DNA of 64,000 nucleotides, taken from positions 1-64,000 of the forward strand of contig JBBRPP010000029.1 of the NCBI GenBank assembly GCA_038227995.1. The letters run 5' to 3'. Under the pieces are notes generated by a model that did no database searches, was not told the DNA's origin, and was given only the letters and a program-made list of their open reading frames with translations. Origin of the DNA: WLMZ01 sp038227995 (lineage in GTDB: Bacteria > Actinomycetota > Acidimicrobiia > Acidimicrobiales > Ilumatobacteraceae). Both the position numbers and the translations under genes were made by a program. Positions 17,432 to 26,623 of the stretch are shown in pieces (the first letter of the stretch is position 1; every line of letters begins with the position of its first letter).

Positions 17432-18358
17432 TCAGTCTGCTTGGAACTGACGCCCGAGCCAGTCCTCGAGGTCGCGCTGCCACTGCGCGACGGCCGGAAT
17501 GCCGGCGAACAACGCGGCGCCGTGCGGGAGGCCCGGATAGACGTGCAGTTCGGCCGGAACACCGGCCTGGTTGAGGCGCATCGCGTACGTGATGTCCTCG
17601 TCGCGGAATCCGTCGACGCTCCCGACTGCGACGAACGCCGGCGGCAGACGGCTGAGGTCACTGGCCCGCGCCGGCGCTGCATGGCCAGGGATGTCGTCGC
17701 TGCCGTACAGGCCGCCGAGGTAGCTCTGCCATCCGTACGTGTTCGATTCCCGTGACCAGATGGCGAGGTTGTCGAGTTGGCTCGATGCCGTTGTCTGGCG
17801 GTCGTCGATCATCGGGCACTCGAGCAGCTGGAACCGCACGGGCACCTCGCCACGGTCGCGCGCAAGAAGTGCGAGTGCTGCCGCCAAACCGCCACCTGCG
17901 CTGACACCACCGATGCCGATGCGTGCCGAGTCGATGCCGAGCTCGGCTGCGTTCTCGTGAGTCCAACGCAGACCGGCGTAGCAGTCTTCGAGCGGCCCGG
18001 GATAGGGCGTGTCGGGGGAAAGCCGGTATTCGACCGAGACACCGATGCACGGGTACGTCGGGCACCACCGGTCGAAACGAGCGTCATCCATCTCGTAGCT
18101 GCCGAGCACGTACCCACCGCCATGGATGGAATACAGGCAGGGGAGCGGTCCCTCGATGCCCTTCGGGCGGTGGATTCGAACGACGACGTCAGGATCGGAC
18201 GGCACGACGACATCGGTGCGTTCGACGAGATCCGACAGCGGCATGCTCGGAAACGAGAAGCCTCTCATCGAGGGCAGCGTCTCGGCAGAGATGGTGGGAA
18301 ACGGGATCGCCTGTACTCGCTCGGCGATCTCGGGGTGCAGTAGGGAAGCGGTGTCCAT
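17432..18358 (-). CDS. Alpha/beta hydrolase, HSL/GDXG lipase-esterase family
   Basis: A 308-residue esterase of the hormone-sensitive lipase group. The oxyanion HGGG is in SIHGGGYVLGS near residue 80, the nucleophile Ser is in GGVSAGGGLA near 155, the acid Asp is in GSVDGFRDED near 250 and the His in GLPHGA near 285. These enzymes hydrolyse short- to medium-chain esters. No signal peptide is seen, so it is cytosolic. Confidence 0.85.
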   Translation of the reverse strand: MDTASLLHPEIAERVQAIPFPTISAETLPSMRGFSFPSMPLSDLVERTDVVVPSDPDVVVRIHRPKGIEGPLPCLYSIHGGGYVLGSYEMDDARFDRWCPTYPCIGVSVEYRLSPDTPYPGPLEDCYAGLRWTHENAAELGIDSARIGIGGVSAGGGLAAALALLARDRGEVPVRFQLLECPMIDDRQTTASSQLDNLAIWSRESNTYGWQSYLGGLYGSDDIPGHAAPARASDLSRLPPAFVAVGSVDGFRDEDITYAMRLNQAGVPAELHVYPGLPHGAALFAGIPAVAQWQRDLEDWLGRQFQAD

Positions 18359-18418
18359 CGGTTCTCCAGTCGTGTCGCCCGATCTTCGTGCGTCGTTGCG
18401 GCTGTGAGCGAATCGGCG

Positions 18419-19345
18419 TCAGTGTGTCCCCGACGCCGCGGCGCGGGCGATGAGGATTCGCTGCGACGCCTTCACACATGCGTCGGGCCTGAGCGTGATA
18501 CTGCGTGGGTCGTCGGCGTCCAAGAGCGTGTCCAGGGTCAGCAGATCGTCGGCGTCCAACAGCGATCCGAATTGTTGGCGCACTCGGCTGAGGTGCCCGG
18601 CGGCCATCTGTCGGGCGTTGTCCGCAAGCGGTGCGGCGAGGTCCACCCGAGCGACACGCGATCCGACCACCTCGAGTCCGGCCGCCATCGCCATCGACGC
18701 AAGGTCGAGCGACGGCACCGCGCCCGGAAGCCCGGACCGCATTCCGCCGAACCATGCTGCGCCGGCGGCGTCGAGTCGGTCGGCGAGGCCCGGGCGGCCG
18801 AGATCGAGGTCATCGGGCAGGACTCGAGTCGGGTCGGCGATCTCGGCGATGGCGATCACTCCGGCCGGGGCGAGGAGATCGCGCAGGAGCCGCAACGCGT
18901 GGACTTCGTCGCCGATGTGATGCAGCGACATCGAGGCCCAGATCACGTCGGCCGGCTCGAGATCGTCGAGTCCCGCTGGAAGCTCGCCGAGACGCGTGCT
19001 CACACGGTCGCCGACGCCCAGTTCAGCGGCTCTCTCGGCTGTTCGGGTGAGCATCCCCGAAGATGAATCGATGGCGATGACCTGCGCATCGGGGAACAGC
19101 GACGCGAGTTCACATGTGCCGACGCCGGGGCCGGGACCGATGTCGATGATGCGCCTCACCGGCGGTGCACCGGGTCCGCGCAACTCGTCCGCCCACCGGG
19201 CTGTGTCGGTGACGAACGAGAGCAGAACCTCGCCCTGCAGCTCGATGTGGTCGATCATCGTCTGCCAATCGGCTTCGTCGATGTGATGCGAGTGATGTGC
19301 GTGATGATCTTGCTGATGGTGTTCGTGCGGTGCGTGCTCGGCCAT
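18419..19345 (-). CDS. SAM methyltransferase with His-rich N terminus
   Basis: A 308-residue methyltransferase. The first 22 residues hold ten His (in HEHHQQDHHAHHSHH), a likely metal-binding segment. Motif I is DIGPGPGVGTCELA near residue 70, followed by VIAIDSSSGM and the helix after strand 5 (ASMSLHHIGDE). It is divergent from an XRE-cupin regulator whose operator lies 30 bases upstream. The ATG at 19345 has a GAGTG nearby; a GTG at 19354 is an alternative. Substrate unknown; a small molecule or metal-linked compound is possible. Confidence 0.75.
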   Translation of the reverse strand: MAEHAPHEHHQQDHHAHHSHHIDEADWQTMIDHIELQGEVLLSFVTDTARWADELRGPGAPPVRRIIDIGPGPGVGTCELASLFPDAQVIAIDSSSGMLTRTAERAAELGVGDRVSTRLGELPAGLDDLEPADVIWASMSLHHIGDEVHALRLLRDLLAPAGVIAIAEIADPTRVLPDDLDLGRPGLADRLDAAGAAWFGGMRSGLPGAVPSLDLASMAMAAGLEVVGSRVARVDLAAPLADNARQMAAGHLSRVRQQFGSLLDADDLLTLDTLLDADDPRSITLRPDACVKASQRILIARAAASGTH

Positions 19346-19373
19346 GACGATCACTCTACGAAGCCATGACGCT

Positions 19374-19402
19374 TTGGCATAGAGTCTTGCCAATGAAGCA
19401 AG
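19374..19402. promoter_or_regulatory. XRE-cupin operator (two dyads over a start codon)
   Basis: TTGGCA at 19374-19379 and TGCCAA at 19388-19393 form a dyad with an 8-base spacer, and CTTGC at 19386-19390 pairs with GCAAG at 19398-19402 with a 7-base spacer. The regulator ATG is at 19393, inside the site. The same arrangement occurs at the paralogous regulator near 51773. Autoregulation is inferred. Confidence 0.65.
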
Positions 19403-20016
19403 AGACGACGGCAGATGAGATTCGCCCCACCAATGCGACCCGCATCGAAGATGTTGCCCGTCATCGCCTGCGAAGCCTGCGCGTTGCACGAGGTTGGACA
19501 CTCGACGAACTCGCCCGCCGATCACACATCGGCGCATCGACGATCAGCAGAATCGAGACCGGCCATCGTCGTCTGGCGATCGACAACTTGGCCGATCTCG
19601 CGAGGGCGCTGGAGACCACGGTCGATGAGCTGATCGCCGACGACAGCGACGAGGACGTTGTGATCCGTCCGACCGCGGCCAAAGGCATGAACGGGGCCGT
19701 GTTGTGGCCGCTGACCCGACTGCACGACCCCTCCGGTCGCACGGTTGCGAAGATGCGCATCCCAGCGTCGAAGAAACGACCCGACCCGCAGGTCCACCCC
19801 GGGCGCGACTGGATGTACGTGCTCGAAGGAACGGCGCGGCTGCTGCTCGGCGACCGCGAGCACCTCGTCGAGACCGGACAGGCAGCAGAGTTCGACACGA
19901 TGACGCCACACTGGATCGCGGGCCATGGCGGTCCGGTGGAGGTCCTGGTGATCTTCGACCGCCACGGCGAGCATGCTCACCTGGGCGGCCCGCTGGCGCA
20001 CGAGCCGGCGAGGTAG
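19393..20016 (+). CDS. XRE-family regulator with C-terminal cupin domain
   Basis: A 207-residue regulator. The HTH is in residues about 20-75 (RVARGWTLDELARRS, then STISRIETGHRRL), followed by a cupin barrel with HPGRDWMYVLEGTARLLLGD and a TPHWIAGHG strand. The cupin probably binds a small ligand. It is 45-50% similar by eye to the regulator at 51790 along its whole length. It is divergent from the His-rich methyltransferase, which it probably controls. Confidence 0.85.
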   Translation: MKQETTADEIRPTNATRIEDVARHRLRSLRVARGWTLDELARRSHIGASTISRIETGHRRLAIDNLADLARALETTVDELIADDSDEDVVIRPTAAKGMNGAVLWPLTRLHDPSGRTVAKMRIPASKKRPDPQVHPGRDWMYVLEGTARLLLGDREHLVETGQAAEFDTMTPHWIAGHGGPVEVLVIFDRHGEHAHLGGPLAHEPAR

Positions 20017-20022
20017 TGATCC

Positions 20023-20676
20023 TCAGCTGGTGAAGCGCAACGCCCGCTCGCGAGCGGCGATCTGATGCCGCGCCGCGTGCGTTGGTTTCGTTGTGACCAT
20101 TCGGGCCGCGATGACGAGCCCCGCATCCCAGCCGGGGGCGCGACCTCCTGCTGGCATCGCGATCCGTTCCGCCTCGATTCCAGCTGTCGCAAGCAACCAT
20201 GACGTGACCGAGTTCGAGTTCCACATCTCACCGGCGTCGAGCTCATCTCGACCCCACGTTGGCGTGGGGACGAGGGGCACGAGGTCGAGCAGCCGGCGCG
20301 CAGTCAGCGGATCGGTGCTCACGATGACGGACGACTGCGTCGCATCGGCATCGGGCAGGCTGCCGTTGCGCCAGCGCCGGATCTCGTAGCGGAAGAGCCG
20401 AAACCTCCTCAACGATCGCAGCCCGACGGGGCCCCCGGTGACAACGCCTCGGCTGTCGCCGCGGGCATCGACGACTGGAGCCATTTCGATCGCGAACTGA
20501 ACGTCGTCCACGCTGACCATGAGGGCGGAGTGATAGAGGTCGCAGCGTGGTCTGCGTTGTGCGAGCGCGGAGATCAACTCGAACGTTCGACCACTCGCTC
20601 GTACGACATGCTGGCCGCTGCCTAGTGGGATCCAGCACAGCTCTACGGCCGCAATCGACGGTGGTGCGTCGCGCAT
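20023..20676 (-). CDS. Hypothetical protein with papain-like-fold features
   Basis: A 217-residue protein not matched to a known family. The strand LYHSALMVSVDDVQFAIEM near residue 42 and the later MWNSNSVTSWLLATAG near 160 have the His-strand plus N-x-N-helix order of circularly permuted NlpC/P60-like proteins, but the catalytic Cys is replaced by Ser in NSNSV. Function cannot be stated. The start is uncertain: the frame is open upstream, with GTG codons at 20706 and 20748. It follows the LLM gene on the same strand. Confidence 0.5.
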   Translation of the reverse strand: MRDAPPSIAAVELCWIPLGSGQHVVRASGRTFELISALAQRRPRCDLYHSALMVSVDDVQFAIEMAPVVDARGDSRGVVTGGPVGLRSLRRFRLFRYEIRRWRNGSLPDADATQSSVIVSTDPLTARRLLDLVPLVPTPTWGRDELDAGEMWNSNSVTSWLLATAGIEAERIAMPAGGRAPGWDAGLVIAARMVTTKPTHAARHQIAARERALRFTS

Positions 20677-20801
20677 GGCGTCGGGTTCGACGGAGTGGCT
20701 GCTCACATCACCATCCAACCGCCGACCCGCTCGCGGCGATAGGGCCACAAGTCCCGGTCTCGTGAGCGAGCTCGGCACGAGCCCGCCACAGCCGCGGCCG
20801 G

Positions 20802-21656
20802 TCAGGTCTGCAGGTCGAGGACGGTCTCGGCCAGCGATTCGAGTTCGGAGGACCAATCGTCTGGAGCGGCGAGCGGGCGCACGATGATCTTGGTGAAGCC
20901 GGCGTCGATCCACCGCTTCAACAGCTCGCGCAGTCGAGCGCGCCCCAACGCGATCACGTCGGTGGTGTCACCGATGACCCGTGACGGCAACGGCATTTGG
21001 ACGGCCGCTTGGTCGAGCGCGTAGGTGATGTTGATGCCGAAGTGCTCGCGCGAGATCGATCGTTCGTGCAATTCGGCGACGCGGTCGATCGCGGTCCGGC
21101 CGGCGATCGCGTCGGCGATCGTGATGCCGCCGGGCAGCCAGCCGTCACCGAGCGCGCCAACGCGAGCGAGGGCTTTCGGTGCCTGTCCGCCGAGCCAAAC
21201 CTCGAGCGGACGCTGCACGGGAAGCGAGTCCAGCGTCAACCCGTCGACGGCGTCACCCGCCCACCAGTGACGGATCCGCGGCAGGTGCTCGTCGAACCAG
21301 ATCGTGCGGTCTCCGTTCGGCATGCCCTGGGCGAGGCGTTCGCGCTCGTCGTTGATACCGGCCACGAAGGTCAGCAGGAGCCGGCCGTTCGACAGTTGGT
21401 CGAGTTGCGCCAGCGACTTCGCCAGCGCGTAGGGATTGCGTCCGGGGGCAACGAGATGGGTGCCCAGCTTCAGCCGGCGGACGCGTGCAGCGGCGAATGC
21501 GAGGCCGACCACGGGATCGACGCTGCCGGCGAGGAACGTCTCGGGCAGCCAGATCGAGTCGAAGCCCAGTTCGTCGAGTCGATCGAGAACTGCTCCGAAT
21601 TGATCCATCGCGATTGCCTGTCGCCCGCCGATCGCGACTCCGATGCGCACCTTCAT
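20802..21656 (-). CDS. LLM-class flavin/F420-dependent oxidoreductase
   Basis: A 284-residue luciferase-like monooxygenase. Beta-1 IGVAIGGRQ, strand 2 FDSIWLPE, the family loop LGTHLVAPGRNPYALAKSLA and the substrate end RPLEVWLGGQAPKAL are typical. F420 use is common in this subgroup, though not proven by sequence alone. The ATG at 21656 overlaps the DinB stop by four bases, which supports the start and co-translation. Confidence 0.8.
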   Translation of the reverse strand: MKVRIGVAIGGRQAIAMDQFGAVLDRLDELGFDSIWLPETFLAGSVDPVVGLAFAAARVRRLKLGTHLVAPGRNPYALAKSLAQLDQLSNGRLLLTFVAGINDERERLAQGMPNGDRTIWFDEHLPRIRHWWAGDAVDGLTLDSLPVQRPLEVWLGGQAPKALARVGALGDGWLPGGITIADAIAGRTAIDRVAELHERSISREHFGINITYALDQAAVQMPLPSRVIGDTTDVIALGRARLRELLKRWIDAGFTKIIVRPLAAPDDWSSELESLAETVLDLQT

Positions 21657-22171
21657 GGGGCGTCCTCCGCTTCGCTCGGAACGGTATCGGTGAGGATCAT
21701 CCAGGTTCGCCGGTCGATGAGCTCGCGTGCGGCATCGAGGTGACCGGCATGACACGCCGTCTCGGCGATCACGTGCAGCATCAACTCGCGCAGATCGTGC
21801 ATTCGGAAGTCGGGGAACAATTCGTCAGGCCACCGTGCGGGAGCGGCGTCGGGGGACGAGGCGAGGATGATCTCGTTCGCGAGTTCGATCTCGCTTCGGT
21901 ACAGCGCCAATACGTCACGCGCAGATTCGTCGGCTGCGACGTACCAAGCGTTGGTGTCGTCGTCGAGATCGACCGGTTCGCCGGCCATCACCGCCCGAAA
22001 CCAGAAGCGCTCGACGTCGAGCGTCAAGTGCCGGACCAGGCCGACTGGAGTCCAGCCGGTCGGCAGCAAAGCGCGGCGAAGCGATTCCTCGGACAGTCCA
22101 TCGAGGATGCCCAGAACATGCTGCCGCTGAGCGTTCAGCGTGTGCATGAGTGCGTCGGCTTCGGCGGTCAT
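21653..22171 (-). CDS. DinB/DUF664 family protein
   Basis: A 172-residue four-helix bundle protein of the DinB (DUF664) superfamily. The metal-binding His residues are probably in VRHLTLDVERFWF near residue 47 and CHAGHLDAARE near 137. In actinobacteria related proteins act as mycothiol-dependent transferases or hydrolases. It forms an operon with the LLM oxidoreductase through an ATGA overlap. Confidence 0.8.
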   Translation of the reverse strand: MTAEADALMHTLNAQRQHVLGILDGLSEESLRRALLPTGWTPVGLVRHLTLDVERFWFRAVMAGEPVDLDDDTNAWYVAADESARDVLALYRSEIELANEIILASSPDAAPARWPDELFPDFRMHDLRELMLHVIAETACHAGHLDAARELIDRRTWMILTDTVPSEAEDAP

Positions 22172-22277
22172 CGTCGAACGGTACCAGCGCGTCCATGTGC
22201 GACGCGCTGGGTCGCTTCTCTAGGATGACGATCACGACTGCTCGGACGAACGAGTGGACAGCGACGAGGGGCACAGC

Positions 22278-22586
22278 GTGCAGGTCAAGACTGGGGCAAG
22301 ATTGCGGAGTGCAGTGTGCACGACCGAGGTGATCATCGTTCGGGCCGAGGGTGGCGAGCTCGATCTGCGTTGTGGGGGGCACCCCCTGACGGCGATGACC
22401 GACGTGCGCGACGCAGACGCGACGCCTGACGCCGACTTCGCCGCAGGCAGCGCGATGGGCAAGCGATACGCCGACGAGGCCCTCGGTCTCGAGGTGCTGG
22501 TGACCAAGGCCGGTGCAGGTTCGTTGAGCATCGGCACCACGCCCTTGCAGTTGAAGGACGCGAAGCCGCTTCCGTCGTCGGACTGA
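22278..22586 (+). CDS. Small hypothetical protein in thiolase operon
   Basis: A 102-residue protein of unknown function. It has a single Cys in each of SAVCTTEVIIV and LDLRCGGHPL, which might bind a metal, and otherwise a beta-rich pattern. The GTG start follows GAGGGG at seven bases. It ends 12 bp before the thiolase-like gene and is therefore probably part of a three-gene operon with the thiolase-like and DUF35 proteins. Confidence 0.6.
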   Translation: MQVKTGARLRSAVCTTEVIIVRAEGGELDLRCGGHPLTAMTDVRDADATPDADFAAGSAMGKRYADEALGLEVLVTKAGAGSLSIGTTPLQLKDAKPLPSSD

Positions 22587-22598
22587 CGTCCGCCGCAC

Positions 22599-23780
22599 GT
22601 GAGCGCGACTCGAACTCATCCGTACCACGACGTCGCGATCGCGGGCGTGTACAACACGCGGCAGGCGCGACGACTGCCTGGCGAGACGATGCATTCATTG
22701 CTCGTCGACGCAGTGTTCGGTGCGTGCGCCGACGCCGCGATCGACGTCGGCTCGATCGACGCGTTGGTCGGTCAAGGCCCGGCTGAGCTGACGTACGACA
22801 TCGGCCTCGGGCCGGTCACGCGGGTCTTCTCCAGCCTCGGCATCCCCGCAATTCGCGATGCAGCTCACCTCATCACCACCGGAGAAGCGACGACGGTCGT
22901 CGTCGCTGCGGCGGGTGCTGGAATGTTGCTCGACGACGGTGCCACCGCACCGTGGACACGGCCGACCAATGAGCTCGTCGTCGCCTACGGATTGTTCACC
23001 GCGGCGGAGTTCGCCTTGATGGCCCGGCGCCACATGCTGATGTACGGGACGACCACCGAGCAGCTGGCGACGGTTGCGGCGACGATTCGCAACAACGGTC
23101 ACGTCAACCCCGCAGCGGTCTACAGCGGTCGCGGGCCGTTCACCGCTGACGACATCCTGGCCTCGCCGATGATCGCCGATCCGTTCCATCTGCTCGACTG
23201 TTCGACCACCAGCGAAGGAGGATGTGCGATCGTCCTCACCCGCGCCGACGCGGCGGGCGATGGTCCGCACCGACCGATCCACATCCTCGGATCGGCCTCC
23301 GACAGCTTCGGGCCGGCATACAGCCAGGCGCCGTCATGGGACCTCCGCGACGCCTCCGGTACCGATGACGTGTCGGCCGGCTCCGTGGGGCGGCGGGCAG
23401 CGCGCGTCGTCTGGCGTCAGTCCGGACTGGGTCCTTCCGATGTCGACGTGTGCGAGTTCTACGACCCGTTCTCGTTCGAGATCATCCGCCAGCTCGAAGC
23501 TTTCGGCTTCTGTGCGGATGGCGAAGGCGGGCCGATGATCATGGATGGTGTCATCGCTGCGGACGGCCGTTGGCCGGTGACGACCGATGGCGGCACGATG
23601 TCGTTCGGCCACGCGGGCATCAGCACGCAACAGATCCAACGCGTGATCCGCGGTGTCGAGCAGTTGCGCGGCAGCTGTCCCTCGATGCAGGTCGATGGCG
23701 CCGAGGTCGCGCTGTGCTCGAACGGAGGGTCGGGCGCATTGTTCAACGATCTGATGCTGCTCGGGGTCGAGCGACCATGA
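22599..23780 (+). CDS. Thiolase-fold protein, Ltp2/SCP-x-like (no N-terminal active Cys)
   Basis: A 393-residue thiolase-superfamily protein. It has the thiolase core and the C-terminal CSNGGSGALFNDLM segment, but the region that holds the nucleophilic Cys in true thiolases (after SLGIPAIRDAA) has no Cys. SMQVDGAEVA and TMSFGHAGIS follow the lipid-transfer/Ltp2 aldolase pattern. Its next gene is a DUF35 OB-fold protein, the same pair as in Ltp2-type retro-aldolases that cut steroid side chains. A retro-aldol role on a CoA ester is inferred. GTG start at a normal distance. Confidence 0.75.
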   Translation: MSATRTHPYHDVAIAGVYNTRQARRLPGETMHSLLVDAVFGACADAAIDVGSIDALVGQGPAELTYDIGLGPVTRVFSSLGIPAIRDAAHLITTGEATTVVVAAAGAGMLLDDGATAPWTRPTNELVVAYGLFTAAEFALMARRHMLMYGTTTEQLATVAATIRNNGHVNPAAVYSGRGPFTADDILASPMIADPFHLLDCSTTSEGGCAIVLTRADAAGDGPHRPIHILGSASDSFGPAYSQAPSWDLRDASGTDDVSAGSVGRRAARVVWRQSGLGPSDVDVCEFYDPFSFEIIRQLEAFGFCADGEGGPMIMDGVIAADGRWPVTTDGGTMSFGHAGISTQQIQRVIRGVEQLRGSCPSMQVDGAEVALCSNGGSGALFNDLMLLGVERP

Positions 23781-24193
23781 GCGTCTTGCAACCACAACTC
23801 AGTGGCATTCCCATTCCGCGCATGAGCCCCGAGTCCGCGCCGTACTGGGAAGGCACGCGCCAGGGTGAGTTGCGGTACCAACAGTGTCTCGCGTGCGAAG
23901 CCCCGAACTTCGGGCCGGGATTGGTCTGCCGGGTCTGTCGCAGCCGTTCGTTGCGCTGGGTGGCCGGCGCCGGACGCGGCTCGCTGTATTCGTGGACCGT
24001 CGTGTGGCGACCGCAGACACCGGCGTTCGCCGTGCCGTACGCACCCGCGATCGTGCGGATGGACGAGGGCTACGACCTGCTGACCGCGCTCGTCGGTCTC
24101 GACCCTGAGGACATCGTGGAAGGTCTTCGACTCGCGGTCGAGTTCCATCCGATCAGCGACGACATCACACTTCCATTTTTCCGACCTGCCTGA
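23777..24193 (+). CDS. DUF35 / OB-fold Zn-ribbon protein
   Basis: A 138-residue protein with a rubredoxin-like zinc ribbon (CLACEAPNF and CRVC, residues about 38-59) followed by an OB fold (SLYSWTVVWRPQ, then VPYAPAIVRMD). Members bind acyl-CoA and stabilise thiolase or aldolase partners. The ATG overlaps the stop of the thiolase-like gene (ATGA). Its stop abuts the stop of the convergent ABC permease gene, with no bases between. Confidence 0.85.
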   Translation: MSVLQPQLSGIPIPRMSPESAPYWEGTRQGELRYQQCLACEAPNFGPGLVCRVCRSRSLRWVAGAGRGSLYSWTVVWRPQTPAFAVPYAPAIVRMDEGYDLLTALVGLDPEDIVEGLRLAVEFHPISDDITLPFFRPA

Positions 24194-26623
24194 TCAGTTG
24201 CCGGCGGACCGAGCGAACGCTGCGGGCTCGCGACCACCGAGACACCAGCCGACTCCGCAGCTCAACAACGGAACACCGACGAGCGCCGTGAGCAGATTGG
24301 CGAACGGGATGCTGCCGAGACGGTCGAGGTGGTGCGCAGAGGCGCCGATGAGGCCGAGGTACGCGCCGACGAGTCCGAGGACGACACCGGCCAGGGCGAG
24401 CGATGCAGCGGTCGCCGCAGTGAGTGCTCGACGGATCGAACTGTTCGCACCCGTGGCCGTCAACGTGCGCAGCTCGCCGGCGGACTCGCTGCGGATCGTG
24501 CCGACCGTCATCGCGACGATCGTCAAGGCGAAGAGCGCTCCCGCAGCCGTCGCTGTGTTGCGGATTGTCGCGCGACTGGCGCGGCCGTGACGTGACTCGA
24601 GCGTGAAGCCCGACCGGATCGCGATCTGGCGGGCGTTGGCGATCTGTGTCGTGGTGAGCGGTTGCGGCGATTCGATGATCCACCCGACCAACGCCGGCTC
24701 GAGGTCGTACTTGGCGAGGCCGCTCTGCGTGATGAACGCGCTGGGAAGCGACGAATACTGCGGCGGGGCGACGACGCTGTTCGACGGGTTCTCGACGTGC
24801 TTGCCGAGTGGAATGATCGGAGCCGACGGATGCGTCGTGAGGACATCCGTTCCTGCAGGGGCCGACGACGCATCGACGCCCAGGAACGACAGCAGTTCAG
24901 GTGTCGCCACGTACGTCGACACGGCGCGGTATCGATGGTCCGACCCGTTCACGGACTCACCAAGGTCGATCAGAGTCCGGGCATCAGCCGCGACGGACGA
25001 CTCGACCGGCATCTGCAGCGGGACGACGGCGGCGTGGCCGAATGAGGAAGCGAGCGCATCGACGGCGGACTGCACGGCCGCGAGCTGTGCAGTGTCCAGG
25101 TTCGGGGCGGGATGATCCGGTCGGGCGTCATCGCCGGGTTGGTCGATCCTGATGACCAGTTGGGTTGCTGCCAGGTTGCCCTTTCCTGCCGATTCCGCCG
25201 CTGCGTGGTCCGCAGCGCTCGCGACGAGCACGATCGCCAGCGGCACGCCGAGGGCGAGACTGATAGCTGCGAGCGCGGCGCCGGCACGCGCCTGGTACCG
25301 GCCGATGTCACGGAGTGCGATGCGAATGGTGGCGGGGGCTCGACGGGCGCATCGCGCGAGCAGTCGGATCGCCGAGGGGCAGACGAGCAGGATGCCGACG
25401 ACAGTCGCGACGACACCGGTGACCAACCACGCCGCTCGCGTCTGGTGCGAACGTGACAGGAGAACGACTCCAGCGACGAGGAAGACCGACGCGAGCGCAA
25501 TCGAGGCGTCGGCGCGTCGCGGCTGCGGTGGCCGAGCAGAGATCGCGTCCACGATCGACCGCCGCTGCATCGAGCGCGTCGGCCACCATGCGGCAATGAT
25601 CGGTACGACGACGCCAGCAATCGTTGCGCCGAAGACGAACGGCCACGGCACGTGGAGCGCATCGATGCGGTGTCCGGCGCCGGTCTCCAGGCGGTGCGCG
25701 GTCACGAACCAACCGACGAGTCCAATGGCCGTTCCCACCGTTGAGGCGATCACGCCGACGATGACGCCGTGCGCGACCAACACCAGCTTGAGATGGCGAT
25801 CGTTGGCGCCAACTGCCGCGAGCATTCCGAGCTGCCGCTGCCGACGCTGAGCGACGACGGCGAAAGCCGCGGCGGCCACGAACGTGACGAGCAGGAAGAC
25901 CACCGTCGACGTGGCGAACATCGACGCCGCGGACGTGACGTTGACGTCGGATCCACGGAGACCGACGGCCAACCGTCCGGGTGATTCCCGAAACGCCTGC
26001 AGTTGGGCACTCGTGGCGTCAGCGAAGACCGTCGCCGTGTGCACAGTGTCGTTGGCTGCGGGCGGGACCAGGATGAAGTCGTCCGTCAGGTCGTAGGGGT
26101 TCTCGATGATGCCGGTGACCGTCCGCGGCTTGCCGGCGATCGTGATCGTTCGGCCGATGCGAACGTCGAACATCTGGGCAACGTTGGCCGTGACCGCGAT
26201 CTCGGGTGCGGCTTCGGGAAGTCGGCCGTTGCGCAGCCGGACGGTTTCGCTCGCGTACACACCTTTCGGGTCTTGGATTCGCGCGTCGACGGTGTCGACC
26301 GATCCGGGAATCGGCACCGTCAGGCGACCGATCACCTCGATCGTGCCGAGCGTGCGGCGCGCATCGGCGAGACGAGTCGCGAGCTCGGTGGTGTCGGTCG
26401 ACACGACATCGAATCGCTGCTGTGCGGTGCCGAATCTGGCCGCGGATGTGCTCGGTGTGTTGTACACGGCGGCGACACCGAAGACGGCCGCTGCAACGGC
26501 GACCGCGATGACGCTGACGATCAGCACCTGCTGGCGGCGCTCGCGTACGAACAATCGGAATGCCCAGCGCCCGATGGCTCGGCGGGCTGCACCAGTTCGC
26601 CGGGTCGACTCCCGTTGCTTCAC
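24194..26623 (-). CDS. FtsX-like ABC transporter permease
   Basis: An 809-residue permease with one N-terminal membrane helix (QQVLIVSVIAVAVAAAVFG), an exported domain (residues about 60-240), a first FtsX core near 255-380 and a second core near 600-800. Lys/Arg-rich N terminus is cytoplasmic. The arrangement with an ATPase and a PadR regulator in one operon is typical of exporters of drugs or lipopeptides. Its ATG overlaps the ATPase stop by four bases. Confidence 0.85.
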   Translation of the reverse strand: MKQRESTRRTGAARRAIGRWAFRLFVRERRQQVLIVSVIAVAVAAAVFGVAAVYNTPSTSAARFGTAQQRFDVVSTDTTELATRLADARRTLGTIEVIGRLTVPIPGSVDTVDARIQDPKGVYASETVRLRNGRLPEAAPEIAVTANVAQMFDVRIGRTITIAGKPRTVTGIIENPYDLTDDFILVPPAANDTVHTATVFADATSAQLQAFRESPGRLAVGLRGSDVNVTSAASMFATSTVVFLLVTFVAAAAFAVVAQRRQRQLGMLAAVGANDRHLKLVLVAHGVIVGVIASTVGTAIGLVGWFVTAHRLETGAGHRIDALHVPWPFVFGATIAGVVVPIIAAWWPTRSMQRRSIVDAISARPPQPRRADASIALASVFLVAGVVLLSRSHQTRAAWLVTGVVATVVGILLVCPSAIRLLARCARRAPATIRIALRDIGRYQARAGAALAAISLALGVPLAIVLVASAADHAAAESAGKGNLAATQLVIRIDQPGDDARPDHPAPNLDTAQLAAVQSAVDALASSFGHAAVVPLQMPVESSVAADARTLIDLGESVNGSDHRYRAVSTYVATPELLSFLGVDASSAPAGTDVLTTHPSAPIIPLGKHVENPSNSVVAPPQYSSLPSAFITQSGLAKYDLEPALVGWIIESPQPLTTTQIANARQIAIRSGFTLESRHGRASRATIRNTATAAGALFALTIVAMTVGTIRSESAGELRTLTATGANSSIRRALTAATAASLALAGVVLGLVGAYLGLIGASAHHLDRLGSIPFANLLTALVGVPLLSCGVGWCLGGREPAAFARSAGN

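Noticed and set aside
17402..17435. Repeated CGTTCCAG/CCAGTCCG words after the methyltransferase gene
   Set aside because: Too short and irregular to call a repeat element.
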